DNA of 64,000 bases, taken from the NCBI GenBank assembly GCA_963816775.1, contig CAWFLX010000040.1, positions 1-64,000 of the forward strand. Direction: 5' to 3'. Position numbers and translations under genes: made by a program. The DNA comes from JAFAXD01 sp963816775 (GTDB lineage: Bacteria > Pseudomonadota > Alphaproteobacteria > Rhizobiales > Xanthobacteraceae). Below the pieces are notes generated by a model, which made no database searches, was not told the DNA's origin, and saw only the letters and a program-made list of their open reading frames with translations. Positions 15,011-22,962 of this stretch are shown piece by piece. Position 1 is the first letter of the stretch; each line of letters opens with the position of its first letter.

Positions 15011-15829
15011 TCACAGCCGTCCAGCCCAGGCCCGCTGGAAGGGGTCGTACTGATACTGATGACGAGGCTTGTCGGTGAGCTGCCAGCGATGGTCACTTGG
15101 CGCCACCGGGTAGGCAAACGTCAGCGCCAGGGCATCGGCAAGATCGGGTGATGCAAGGCCGCGTTTCTTCATGTCCTCCTTCTTTTCAAGGATGATCGCA
15201 TCGCGGCCCTCGCGTAGCGCATAGCCGTACTCGACCCCTGTGAGGTCGGCCAGCAGTTCGCGGTCGTCCGGGATCATCCCGCCAGCGAGCCAGGCCCGCA
15301 TCGCACCCCACATCTCGGCCCGCTTGTTGGCATAGACGATAGCGCCATCCTGGCCGATGTGGCTATGGTCTGCCTTGCCCCCGAACTGCACATCAAAAAC
15401 CCTGTGCTGCAGCTGACGCAGCCGATCAACCACCCCGCCACCCGGGCCTCCGCCGTCAATGAAGATCGCATCCGGCCGGTGTTGCTGGGCAACCGCCGCA
15501 ACCTTGGCCGCGACCGTCATGGTGTCGGCCCCTGTTAGCTTGATCCAGGAAACGCTGCGCGCGTCACGACCCCGGCGCAGCACGATGACGCTGCGATCAT
15601 CCCCAAACCGCGCCACGTCCACGCCCATGACGAACGGGTCAGAGAGGGTCACTTCAGCCTCGCGTGCCATGGCGGCCTCTACCATGTCGCTTGCAATGAA
15701 CTGCATCGAGCTCGCACGCGGAAACTCGCCCTTGACCCGAACCCGGACGAAGTCCGACTCGTCCCCATAGTCCGTGATCCATTGTGCAATCTGCTGCTTG
15801 TTGGTCAGGCGGGCACTACGGCTATCCAC
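15011..15829 (-). pseudogene. C-terminal (nuclease) part of a phage terminase large subunit
   Basis: These 272 residues match the nuclease half of large terminases. The RNase H-like metal site is visible as VMGVDVARFGDDRSVIVLRR, then IFIDGGGPGGGVVDRLRQ and SPDLADALALTFAYP, with acidic residues at the expected places. The N-terminal ATPase domain with Walker A is absent: the frame begins inside DSRSARLTNKQQIAQWITDY, and sequence beyond 15,829 does not continue it. No portal, capsid or small-terminase gene follows, so this is a prophage remnant. Confidence 0.75.
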
Positions 15830-15903
15830 CTGGCGTCTGATCCAGCGGTGGCGATACCGGCCAAAACATTCCCTAAAGCGACCGTTGTAACACCAAAGAG
15901 GCG

Positions 15904-16233
15904 GTGATCAAGGCCGGTCTGCGGCACTACACCACCCCGGAAGAGGCGTTCGCAGAGACGGTCGCCTATTGGCTGACCAACGATCTGCTCAACGACAAGT
16001 ATGCCGGCGAACTGGAAAAGATGTTTCCAAACACTTTGGCGGACATCAAGTCCAAAATGAACGACACCAACGTACCGTACAAGACCCGCCGGCCAACTAA
16101 CCAAGACCACTACGTTGCGTGCGGCGCATTTACCCCGGGCACCATGTCATCCAGCTGCTATGACGTAGGCTCAAGCAAGCTAAAACAAACAACACCGCCA
16201 CCAGTTGACTACAAGAGCGATCTGGAGCTTTGA
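15904..16233 (+). CDS. Hypothetical protein, possibly a 3' gene fragment
   Basis: This encodes 109 residues. The first half (TPEEAFAETVAYWLTNDLLN) resembles the end of zinc-peptidase-like or effector domains where EAFAE follows the metal site, but no HExxH is present in the frame. The C-terminal half contains two Cys and is unrecognised. It starts just past the terminase break point and may be the tail of a gene whose 5' part was lost. It is followed 13 bases later by a small exported protein. Confidence 0.3.
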   Translation: MIKAGLRHYTTPEEAFAETVAYWLTNDLLNDKYAGELEKMFPNTLADIKSKMNDTNVPYKTRRPTNQDHYVACGAFTPGTMSSSCYDVGSSKLKQTTPPPVDYKSDLEL

Positions 16234-16246
16234 TAGGAACCAACAC

Positions 16247-16537
16247 GTGCGTTTGTCTACACAATATCTAGTCGCATCTGCCCTTGTGGTGAGTGTGCTA
16301 ATCGTCGGGCTCTGGTTCGCCGTAGCCCATGCCCAGCAGTCGCAGACCTACTATGACCGCGATGGGCATTATGCGGGTCAGTCTTCGACCTACAACGGTG
16401 GCCGCAATACCAGCTATACTGACCGCAATGGCCGGTTCGATGGAAGTGCCGTTCACAACAGCGATGGCACTACAACCTATTATGATCGCAACGGCCACTT
16501 TGTGGGCTCAGCTAGTCGTCCGAGCCCGCGCCGCTAG
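16247..16537 (+). CDS. Exported protein with YDRDGHYxG repeats
   Basis: The GTG at 16,247 with AGGA 7 bases upstream gives a 96-residue protein with a membrane-spanning signal (LVASALVVSVLIVGLWFAVA, AHAQQ). It is followed by at least three imperfect repeats of about 20 residues: YYDRDGHYAGQSST, YTDRNGRFDGSAV and YYDRNGHFVGSAS. These resemble single YD-type or toxin_15-like repeats of cell-surface proteins. The function is unknown. The alternative start at 16,205 precedes the signal by 14 unlikely residues. Confidence 0.6.
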   Translation: MRLSTQYLVASALVVSVLIVGLWFAVAHAQQSQTYYDRDGHYAGQSSTYNGGRNTSYTDRNGRFDGSAVHNSDGTTTYYDRNGHFVGSASRPSPRR

Positions 16538-16826
16538 GTCGAATAATTTGTTGTTGATGATCATTGCTATTCGATCACAGCTATCCCCTACTTGATACCT
16601 GTACGCACGGCATCAGGGCAAAACGAACCTTGCGCATCGATGTGCCATGACATCGTTGCGAGCGACGCGACGGTTTGTACTTTGTACGGTCAGCGCGACC
16701 CGATCTGATCGGTATGCCGACTTCTTGGAAGTGCACCTTTGGCGCATTGTTGACGGCCACCCGGTTGAGTTTCGCGAGTTTCAAGGTGACGAATACACCG
16801 AAAATAAATTCTGGGCTTAGCAAGCC

Positions 16827-16879
16827 CCGACGCTCGGCAACATGCGCGCACTGATCGCGTCTTGCCTCCGAATGTGTTA
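16827..16879 (+). pseudogene. MTLGNMR-family N-terminal fragment
   Basis: CCGACGCTCGGCAACATGCG encodes PTLGNMR and then ALIASCLRMC before a stop. This is the family start with its ATG mutated and an internal deletion compared with the 6929 copy. The region 16,538-16,826 shows no gene. Confidence 0.35.
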
Positions 16880-16902
16880 GCCTAAGGGTCCATTCGGAAG
16901 GG

Positions 16903-16993
16903 ATGGCCATGAGGCGGCGCGCCTTCATCGCAGGGCTCGGAGGCGCGGTGGCATTGCGGTTCGCGACACTGGCACAACGGCCAGCGATGCTGT
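16903..16993 (+). pseudogene. Tat-signal N-terminal fragment of an ABC_sub_bind gene
   Basis: GGAAGGG precedes MAMRRRAFIAGLGGAVALRF, ending AQRPAMLLASPLT and a stop. The leader and a remnant of the first mature residues (AQQPAM in intact relatives) are recognisable; the remainder is missing. It is the closest copy to the fragment at 8000. Confidence 0.45.
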
Positions 16994-17030
16994 TGGCGTC
17001 GCCGCTGACCTGAAGGATGGATGTTTACAA

Positions 17031-17331
17031 GTGTTCGCGAAAATCAAGGCAGCATTGGCCCGCCTGACGATCGGGCGAGGAACCAGCGAACCAGACGAGC
17101 CGGCCATACCGCCGATCGAATACAAGGGTTACCGTATCCGGCCAACCCCGTACGGAACAAATGGTCAGTATCAGACCGCTGGCGTCATCGAGAAAGACTC
17201 CCCCCGACGGCGTGAAAGAGCACCGCTTCGTTCGGGCCGATACGCATCAAAGCAGAGACGACGCGATCGACTTCACGATCTCGAAGGCCAAACAAATGAT
17301 CGACATGCAGGGCGATCGTATCTTCGTTTGA
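17031..17331 (+). pseudogene. HlyU-family protein with a frameshift in a C run
   Basis: From GTG the frame reads MFAKIKAALARL ... YKGYRIRPTPYGTNGQYQTA GVIEKD, matching the small HlyU family, a group named after a Vibrio haemolysin regulator whose rhizobial members have no established role. At a run of six C (17,200-17,205) the match moves to another frame: DGVKEHRFVRADTH, then DDAIDFTISKAKQMIDMQGD and RIFV, ending at TGA 17,329-17,331. The combined product of about 100 residues is the normal family length. It is either a recent pseudogene or a homopolymer sequencing error. Confidence 0.7.
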
Positions 17332-17490
17332 TCTCGGCGCCGTCGTGCCGGCGCGCAGCAGCCGACGATGACGGCTCTTTGCAGGTAGCAAGACCGACCG
17401 GCTGAAGGAGGAAGCGGTCACAGCAGAAACAATGCGGGCGGAGTTTAAATAGCAAGGACGTAACCTACCTGAGAAATCGGAGGCACAGCC

Positions 17491-18690
17491 ATGGGAGACA
17501 ATCTCAGAACAGCGTGTGACGAAATTTTGCAACGGGTCACGACCGGCAAGCCCAGAGTTCCCGGGGCGGTGGCGATGGTCACGGACCGCTCCGCCAACAT
17601 CTATGAGGGGGCAGCCGGGTTGCGGACGCTTAGCGCGAGCGACCCGATGAGCACCGACACTGTCTTCGCCATTTTCTCAACGACGAAGGCGATCACCGGC
17701 ACCGCGATCATGCAGTGCGTCGAAGAAGGCAAGCTCGACCTCGACGCCCCGGCGAAGATGTATGCACCAGACCTAGGCAAGGTAGAGGTTCTCGACGGCT
17801 TTGCTGCTGACGGCAAGCCAAGGTTACGCGCGCCCAAACGCGACATCACAACCCGGATGCTAATGCTGCATACGGCTGGCTTTGGCTACGACTTTTTCAA
17901 CGCGAACTACAACCGGTTAGCGCAGGAGCATGGGCAGCCGAGTGTGATCACCTCGTCGAAGGCGGCCCTGACGACCCCGCTGCTTTTTGATCCCGGCGAC
18001 AAATGGGAATATGGCAGCAATCTCGACTGGTGCGGTCAAGTCGTCGAAGGCATCCGCGGCAAGCGGCTCGGCGAGGTGATGAGGGAACGCATCTTCCAGC
18101 CGCTCGGCATGGAGGACATCGCGTTTTCGATGACGCCATCGATGCGCGGCCGCCTCGCCGTCATCCACCAGCGCGAGGCTGACGGCTCGCTCACCCCGCT
18201 TCCCGATTTGCAATTGCCGCCGGACCCGGAGGTCCACATGGGTGGGCACGGGCTCTATGCGTCGATCGGCGAATACATGAAGTTCATACGCATGTGGCTC
18301 AACGACGGGGCGGGCCCGCAAGGCCGGGTTCTCAAGGCGGAAACGGTCGAGGCGGCTCTCCGCAACGGGCTGCAGGCGCACCAGAAGGTCGTGATGCTGC
18401 CCGGCGTGATCCCGAGTTTATCGAACGACGCGGAATTCTTCCCTGGGCTGAAGAAATCCTGGTCTTATACCTTTATGGTCAACGACGAAGACGCGCCGAC
18501 CGGGCGGCCGGCAGGGGCCATCGGCTGGGCTGGGCTTGCCAACACGTTCTTTTGGATCGACAGGAAGAGCGGGTTGGGCGGCTATTGGGCCACGCAGATC
18601 CTGCCCTTCGCTGATCCCGTATCGTTCACCGGCTACATGGATTTTGAAACCGCGACTTACGCGGCTCAGCGCGCGCGGGCCGCGGCGTAG
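17491..18690 (+). CDS. Serine hydrolase of the beta-lactamase/EstB family
   Basis: This 399-residue cytoplasmic (no signal peptide) member of the class C beta-lactamase fold has the SxxK nucleophile at S63-T-T-K66 (FSTTKAITG) and the Tyr motif YGSN at about residue 173, plus FQPLGMEDIAF and GGHGLYASIGEYMKF. A third KTG-like motif is not obvious; GAIGWAGLANTFFW occupies the region, as in EstB-type esterases. Reaction: hydrolysis of small esters or related compounds; antibiotic resistance is not implied. CGGAGG precedes the ATG. Intact, monocistronic. Confidence 0.85.
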   Translation: MGDNLRTACDEILQRVTTGKPRVPGAVAMVTDRSANIYEGAAGLRTLSASDPMSTDTVFAIFSTTKAITGTAIMQCVEEGKLDLDAPAKMYAPDLGKVEVLDGFAADGKPRLRAPKRDITTRMLMLHTAGFGYDFFNANYNRLAQEHGQPSVITSSKAALTTPLLFDPGDKWEYGSNLDWCGQVVEGIRGKRLGEVMRERIFQPLGMEDIAFSMTPSMRGRLAVIHQREADGSLTPLPDLQLPPDPEVHMGGHGLYASIGEYMKFIRMWLNDGAGPQGRVLKAETVEAALRNGLQAHQKVVMLPGVIPSLSNDAEFFPGLKKSWSYTFMVNDEDAPTGRPAGAIGWAGLANTFFWIDRKSGLGGYWATQILPFADPVSFTGYMDFETATYAAQRARAAA

Positions 18691-18753
18691 GATCGGGCGG
18701 CGCCGCTTCGATCCCAAGTCTCGTCCTGTCGTGCCGGCGGTGCTCGCCCGATG

Positions 18754-18797
18754 CCCCGCTCGCGAAGCTCGAAATGCTGACGGCCGAGCGGCCGTGA
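18754..18797 (+). repeat. 44-base gene-end repeat (partner 7915-7958)
   Basis: It encodes PLAKLEMLTAERP and stops in one frame and contains the hairpin ACGGCCGAGCGGCCGT. It lies between the serine hydrolase and the HD gene without belonging to either. Confidence 0.6.
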
Positions 18798-18863
18798 TTG
18801 TCGGACATTCTTCTGTGCGCCCGCAAATTGAGGTACTCTAATTAGACAGACTGCTGGTAGGAC

Positions 18864-19742
18864 GTGCTCTACTTCCTAGTGGGCACCATGTTTAATCCGA
18901 CACAAGTCGTCATCGAAGCGTTCGTTCACGAACTGCAGGCTATGTACGCACGCATTTATGGCGTGCTGGAGCCGACCTACCCCGGCATCATCGCGTTCAT
19001 CGGTCGCGGAGCCATGGAGAATATCGCCAACAGCGATGCGCCCTACCATAATGCCGAGCACACCATGATGGTCACTTTGGTCGGCCAGGAGATATTGCGT
19101 GGCAAGCATATCCGTGAGGGAGGCGTAACCCCGCGCGACTGGTTGCACTTCATCAGTTCGCTCTTGTGTCATGACATCGGCTATGTGCGCGGGGTCTGCT
19201 TGTGCGACCGCAATGGCCGGTACGTCTGCAACGAACAGGGCGATCTCGTAGATGTGCCGGACGGTGCGACCGACGCGTCGATGACGCCTTACCATGTCTC
19301 CAGATCGAAAGTGTTCGTGCGTGAGCGATTTGGACGGGCGCGGCTCGTGCATTTCGATACCCTGGTGATCGAGCGCAATATTGAGCACACGCGGTTTCCC
19401 GTTCCTGAGGATGAAACACACGCTGATACCGCTGACTATCCCGGTCTAGTGCGGGCCGCGGATTTGATCGGGCAACTCGCAGACGTCAACTATCTGCGCA
19501 AAATTCCGGCGCTGTTCGCTGAGTTCAACGAGATTGGCACTAACAAAAAGCTCGGCTATCGCAGCCCGGCGGATCTGCGCGCTAAATATCCGGAGTTTTT
19601 CTGGACGGCGGTTCGCCCCTACATTGCGGATGGCTTGCGCTATCTCAGCATCACGCAAGAAGGCAAGCTGTGGATATCGAATCTTTACTCCCATGTTTTT
19701 TCCCTGGAGCATCGCCACCGGCTCGCTGATCTGGAGTCATAA
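18864..19742 (+). CDS. HD-domain metal-dependent phosphohydrolase
   Basis: Up to 292 residues. The metal-binding HD-type signatures are YHNAEHTMMVTLVG (about residue 60) and LLCHDIGYVRG (about residue 100), followed by DTLVIERNIEHTRFP and a conserved Asp in RAADLIGQLAD. The pattern resembles the catalytic domain of cyclic-nucleotide phosphodiesterases (HNxxH...HD). A possible role in nucleotide signalling is inferred; no sensor or cyclase domain is attached. The start is uncertain: GTG 18,864 has a TAGGAC-like site, while ATG 18,888 (MFNPTQVVIEAF) begins the conserved part. Confidence 0.75.
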   Translation: MLYFLVGTMFNPTQVVIEAFVHELQAMYARIYGVLEPTYPGIIAFIGRGAMENIANSDAPYHNAEHTMMVTLVGQEILRGKHIREGGVTPRDWLHFISSLLCHDIGYVRGVCLCDRNGRYVCNEQGDLVDVPDGATDASMTPYHVSRSKVFVRERFGRARLVHFDTLVIERNIEHTRFPVPEDETHADTADYPGLVRAADLIGQLADVNYLRKIPALFAEFNEIGTNKKLGYRSPADLRAKYPEFFWTAVRPYIADGLRYLSITQEGKLWISNLYSHVFSLEHRHRLADLES

Positions 19743-19829
19743 GCAGGCTCGAAGGCATCGTCGCCAAGCGTCGCGACCGGGCCCATCGCTCCGGACGATC
19801 GCCGACGCGCGTGGGAGCGCCTGACGTGA
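19742..19829 (+). pseudogene. Remnant of an ATP-dependent DNA ligase motif
   Basis: Directly after the HD gene one frame reads SRLEGIVAKRRDRAHRSGRS. This closely resembles motif IV of LigD-type ATP-dependent ligases (EGIVSKRxDxPYRSGRSxxW). Nothing else of a ligase is found on either side, so it is a short relic. Confidence 0.4.
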
Positions 19830-19850
19830 ACGGCCGGCGGAGGTCAGCGA

Positions 19851-20093
19851 ATGCACGAACAATCGCACGACGGCGGTGCCTTATTCGAGTTCGAGCTCCA
19901 ACAACGGACGGATCGGGAGATTGAGGTCAAGCATCGCGGAACGGGGCACGTCTACCGGTTTTTGATTTCGGAAGACGGCTCCAGCTTGCAGAACGAGCAT
20001 ACGATCGTGCCTAACCCTTCCTCAACCATCGACGCGGCCGTGTTCTCAACACCGGCCCGACGGGCTGCTCTCCGCTATATGAGTGAGCGTTGA
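19851..20093 (+). CDS. Small hypothetical protein
   Basis: This 80-residue soluble protein (MHEQSHDGGALFEFELQQRT ... HVYRFLISEDGSSLQNEHTI) has a good binding site (GGAGG 8 bases before the ATG). Predicted strands alternate with polar turns; no family is recognised. Intact frame and binding site argue that it is translated. The following 20,094-20,362 holds no gene that I can support. Confidence 0.5.
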   Translation: MHEQSHDGGALFEFELQQRTDREIEVKHRGTGHVYRFLISEDGSSLQNEHTIVPNPSSTIDAAVFSTPARRAALRYMSER

Positions 20094-20362
20094 TCAGGCT
20101 GCAGGGCGCCTCTCTCCATCGAAACGCGGCCTGTAGGCGAAGGCGGGGGCAAAACTGGCCGCCGTTTGGTACGGAGGATTCGAGCGCGCGCGCTAGAGCC
20201 TGAGATAGCTGGAACTGGAAAAAAGCTGGGCCGCGGAACTTTTGGAAACAAGCGCCGGCTGGCCGTGATCATGCATCGCTTAGCGATGAATCGGCTGAAC
20301 AGCTCGCGAAGGTGCAGCCGGACATAAAAGCCAGCGTGCAAGGTGTAGGCGAAGCTCGGCGC

Positions 20363-21538
20363 CTAGCCCCAACGAGGCGTCTCCTCGAGACTGACACCCA
20401 GGGTCGTCTTGCCCACCAGCTCATGGACCAACGCAGAATTCGCCGGATGGAAGCCGCCCGCCCGCACGTCGCGGTAAAGGCGCTCCAGCTCATTTGTCTT
20501 ATACATGCCGGCACCGCCCGACATATCCATTGCGATATCGACAACGCGCTTGGCGGATTCGACGATGTGGTACTTCATCGCGACGATCTTGGCGCCCCAT
20601 TCGTGGCCGTGGTCGACGCCGTTGGTCCAGTCGTCAGCGATTCGGTCGATGTGGGGGCCCATCGACTCGATCTCAATCGTCATCTCCGCCGCGCTGTGCT
20701 GGAACTCGGGGTGGTACGCCATCGAGCGGGTAACCGCGAGCGACGTCTTCTTCTTCGTCGCCTCAACGGCGAGATCACGTGCCCTCAAGGCTATGCCGCA
20801 GTAGACGTTGGCCATCCCGACCGACGCATTGGCGAAGAGCGCGCCAAGGAAGGCGTCGAGCGTGCCGGCGGGTAACACGCGCGCAATGTACTTATCGGGA
20901 ACGAAGGCGCCGTTGAGGATTGTGTCCTCGCTGGCGGTAGCTCGCATACCAAGCGTGTCCCAGGTTTGGCGAATCTCGACGTTGGGCGTGCCCTTAGGCA
21001 GGAAGGCGTGTACTGTCCTCGGCGCGGTCGGGTCGGACGTGTCCATGCCGTGCATGCCAAACCGTGTCCACACAGGGGTCAGGCTGCCAAACATCTTGCG
21101 GCCCGTGAAAGTGTAACCACCATCCACCCGCTGGGCGTTGGTAGTCGAAAGCAGACCCGGGAGATCGTTGCCGATCTCTGCATGACCAGCGGCGAAGATT
21201 TCGCCGGAGCCACCTTCCTTGAGCATCCATTCAAGCGACGGGTCGCCAAATCTGCGCAGGTCCGCAGCAATGCCCATCCAGTACAAATGCATGTTTACCG
21301 CTAGGGCTGTGGCGGGCGCTCGATAGGCTAAACGGCGTAACTCAAGTCCGGTTTCGGCGAGCGACATGCCCTGACCGCCGAATTCTTTGGGGACATTGAA
21401 CTTGAGGAAACCGGCATTCTTTAGCTCCTCAAAATCATCTGTGAAGAACTTGTTGTCTCTATCGTACGCGGGGGCCCTCTGTCCGCACCGTTCGATTAGG
21501 TCATCTGACAGGAACCGATTCCGCACGGCCATTGTCAT
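20363..21538 (-). CDS. Acyl-CoA dehydrogenase-fold flavoprotein
   Basis: This 391-residue protein has the three ACAD domains: an N-terminal helical part (FLKFNVPKEFGGQGMSLAET), a middle beta domain (GRKMFGSLTPVWTRFGMHGM) and a C-terminal helical bundle ending RLYRDVRAGGFHPANSALVH. The usual catalytic Glu region (YEGT) is replaced by DVRAGGFHP, as in relatives of the DszC/SfnC/HpaH-like branch, some of which are FMN-dependent monooxygenases. The reaction could therefore be an oxygenation or a dehydrogenation of an unknown substrate. It is divergent from an AraC-type regulator (about 170 bases between starts), which likely controls it. Confidence 0.8.
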   Translation of the reverse strand: MTMAVRNRFLSDDLIERCGQRAPAYDRDNKFFTDDFEELKNAGFLKFNVPKEFGGQGMSLAETGLELRRLAYRAPATALAVNMHLYWMGIAADLRRFGDPSLEWMLKEGGSGEIFAAGHAEIGNDLPGLLSTTNAQRVDGGYTFTGRKMFGSLTPVWTRFGMHGMDTSDPTAPRTVHAFLPKGTPNVEIRQTWDTLGMRATASEDTILNGAFVPDKYIARVLPAGTLDAFLGALFANASVGMANVYCGIALRARDLAVEATKKKTSLAVTRSMAYHPEFQHSAAEMTIEIESMGPHIDRIADDWTNGVDHGHEWGAKIVAMKYHIVESAKRVVDIAMDMSGGAGMYKTNELERLYRDVRAGGFHPANSALVHELVGKTTLGVSLEETPRWG

Positions 21539-21707
21539 GTTCCTCTCCCTTCGTCGGTGGTTTAGGGCATGTTGGCTGGCCCTCTTGCCCAGCTGTCGCC
21601 CCGTCGACGATGGCGTTTAGGAGATTACTGTATTTCATGTACTCGTTTTGAAGTATGCTTATTCGTCTGCTCTTCTTGCTCGATCGTCTGAGAATCCGGA
21701 GGCCTCA

Positions 21708-22706
21708 ATGGATGTTCTCTCCGACGTGCTCAGCGCGGTGCGTCTAACCGGTGCTGTCTTCTTCGAACGGCATGTTCAGGCCCCTTGGGCTGGCGAGTTG
21801 CCACCCTCTGCGGCGATCGCCGCTATGGTGATGCCTGAGGCTGAGCATGTGATCGGTTTCCATGCCCTGTTGTCGGGCACCTGTTGGGCAACCATGATTG
21901 GAAGCTCCGAACCATGCACGCGCCTTAAAGCAGGGGACATCATCATCTACCCGATGGGCGACGCCAATGTCATGAGTTCCGCGCCCGGCATGCGCGGCGA
22001 GGTTGACCTTGGTTCGCACGTTCGGCCGAAGGAGCGTCACCTTCCGATTGTGACTCACAAGGAGGGCGAAGGTTCTGATCGCTGCCAAGTCGTTTGCGGC
22101 TATTTCGGTTGCGACATCCGGCCCTTCAATCCGATTCTCGAAGCGCTGCCACGCATGTTTCACTCCCAAATGTCGGCGGCCGGGCACACTTGGCTGTCCA
22201 ACATGCTTCACATCGCTGCCGAGGAGGCCGAACTCGGCAGCGCTGGAAGCGAGACGATGCTTGCCAGGCTCGCTGAGTTGATGTTCGTCGAAGTCATCCG
22301 CAAGCACATAGCTAGCCTCCCTGAGAATTCGCGCGGATGGCTATCCAGCCTCCGGGACAGGCACGTCGGACATGCCATGCGGCTGATCCATGGCCAGCCG
22401 GCACGAGAATGGACCCTTGAGCTCCTCGCCCACGAAGTCGGCCTCTCAAGGTCTGTGTTTGCCGATCGCTTTGCTCACTACGTCGGTGTTTCGCCCATGC
22501 ACTATCTCGGCCAATGGCGCATGCAACTCGCGGCGCGACGCCTCGAGATTCCTGGCGTCAGCGTCGCACGGGTGGGGGCGGAGGTCGGCTATGAATCCGA
22601 ATCCGCCTTCAACCGGGCCTTTAAGAAATATGTAGGAACCTCGCCCGGCGCGTGGCGAAGAGGGCGCATCTCATCCAGCAATGCCGTTACGCCGCGTGTC
22701 GCTTGA
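21708..22706 (+). CDS. AraC-family transcriptional regulator (cupin sensor)
   Basis: From the ATG at 21,708 (CCGGAGG upstream) the product has 332 residues. The N-terminal half is an AraC_binding_2/cupin-6 type sensor (MDVLSDVLSAVRLTGAVFFE; AGDIIIYPMGDANVMSS). The C-terminal 100 residues hold two helix-turn-helix motifs: WTLELLAHEVGLSRSVFADR with VGVSPMHYLGQWRM, and VARVGAEVGYESESAFNRAF with VGTSPGAWRRG. It probably binds the shared intergenic region and controls the divergent flavoprotein; the effector is unknown. Confidence 0.9.
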   Translation: MDVLSDVLSAVRLTGAVFFERHVQAPWAGELPPSAAIAAMVMPEAEHVIGFHALLSGTCWATMIGSSEPCTRLKAGDIIIYPMGDANVMSSAPGMRGEVDLGSHVRPKERHLPIVTHKEGEGSDRCQVVCGYFGCDIRPFNPILEALPRMFHSQMSAAGHTWLSNMLHIAAEEAELGSAGSETMLARLAELMFVEVIRKHIASLPENSRGWLSSLRDRHVGHAMRLIHGQPAREWTLELLAHEVGLSRSVFADRFAHYVGVSPMHYLGQWRMQLAARRLEIPGVSVARVGAEVGYESESAFNRAFKKYVGTSPGAWRRGRISSSNAVTPRVA

Positions 22707-22711
22707 TTCAG

Positions 22712-22838
22712 CCATGTCTGCTCATTGGCACCAAGCAGACATAAAACTGCGTCCGCTATTTGGTCGCTATTGGAGGTGAAGCGGACATCATCGGCTCGTT
22801 ATGAGCATTTCCGCTTATGACCCATAGCGGACATCGAG
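22712..22838. repeat. Cluster of three TGTCCG-type palindromes
   Basis: Three hairpins in a row: ATGTCTGCT...AGCAGACAT (22,714-22,742), GTCCGCTATT...GAAGCGGACAT (about 22,751-22,788) and TTCCGCTTATGACCCATAGC GGACAT (about 22,808-22,834). The first has a T-A pair where other copies have C-G, a compensated change in both arms. Confidence 0.7.
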
Positions 22839-22893
22839 CGGTCGCTTGGCGAGCCATTTGAACCGCTACGATACTGCGAATGGGGAATTGAAA

Positions 22894-22915
22894 GCCCCGC
22901 CAACACTGGCGGGGC
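22894..22915 (-). terminator. Rho-independent terminator of the lipase gene
   Basis: GCCCCGCC and GGCGGGGC form a perfect 8-base-pair stem with a 6-base loop. On the minus strand TTTCAATT follows the stem, about 50 bases past the lipase stop. Confidence 0.65.
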
Positions 22916-22962
22916 AAGCCTGGGAAGCCGCGCACGCCGCCTCCTCATTCAAATCAACTAGT

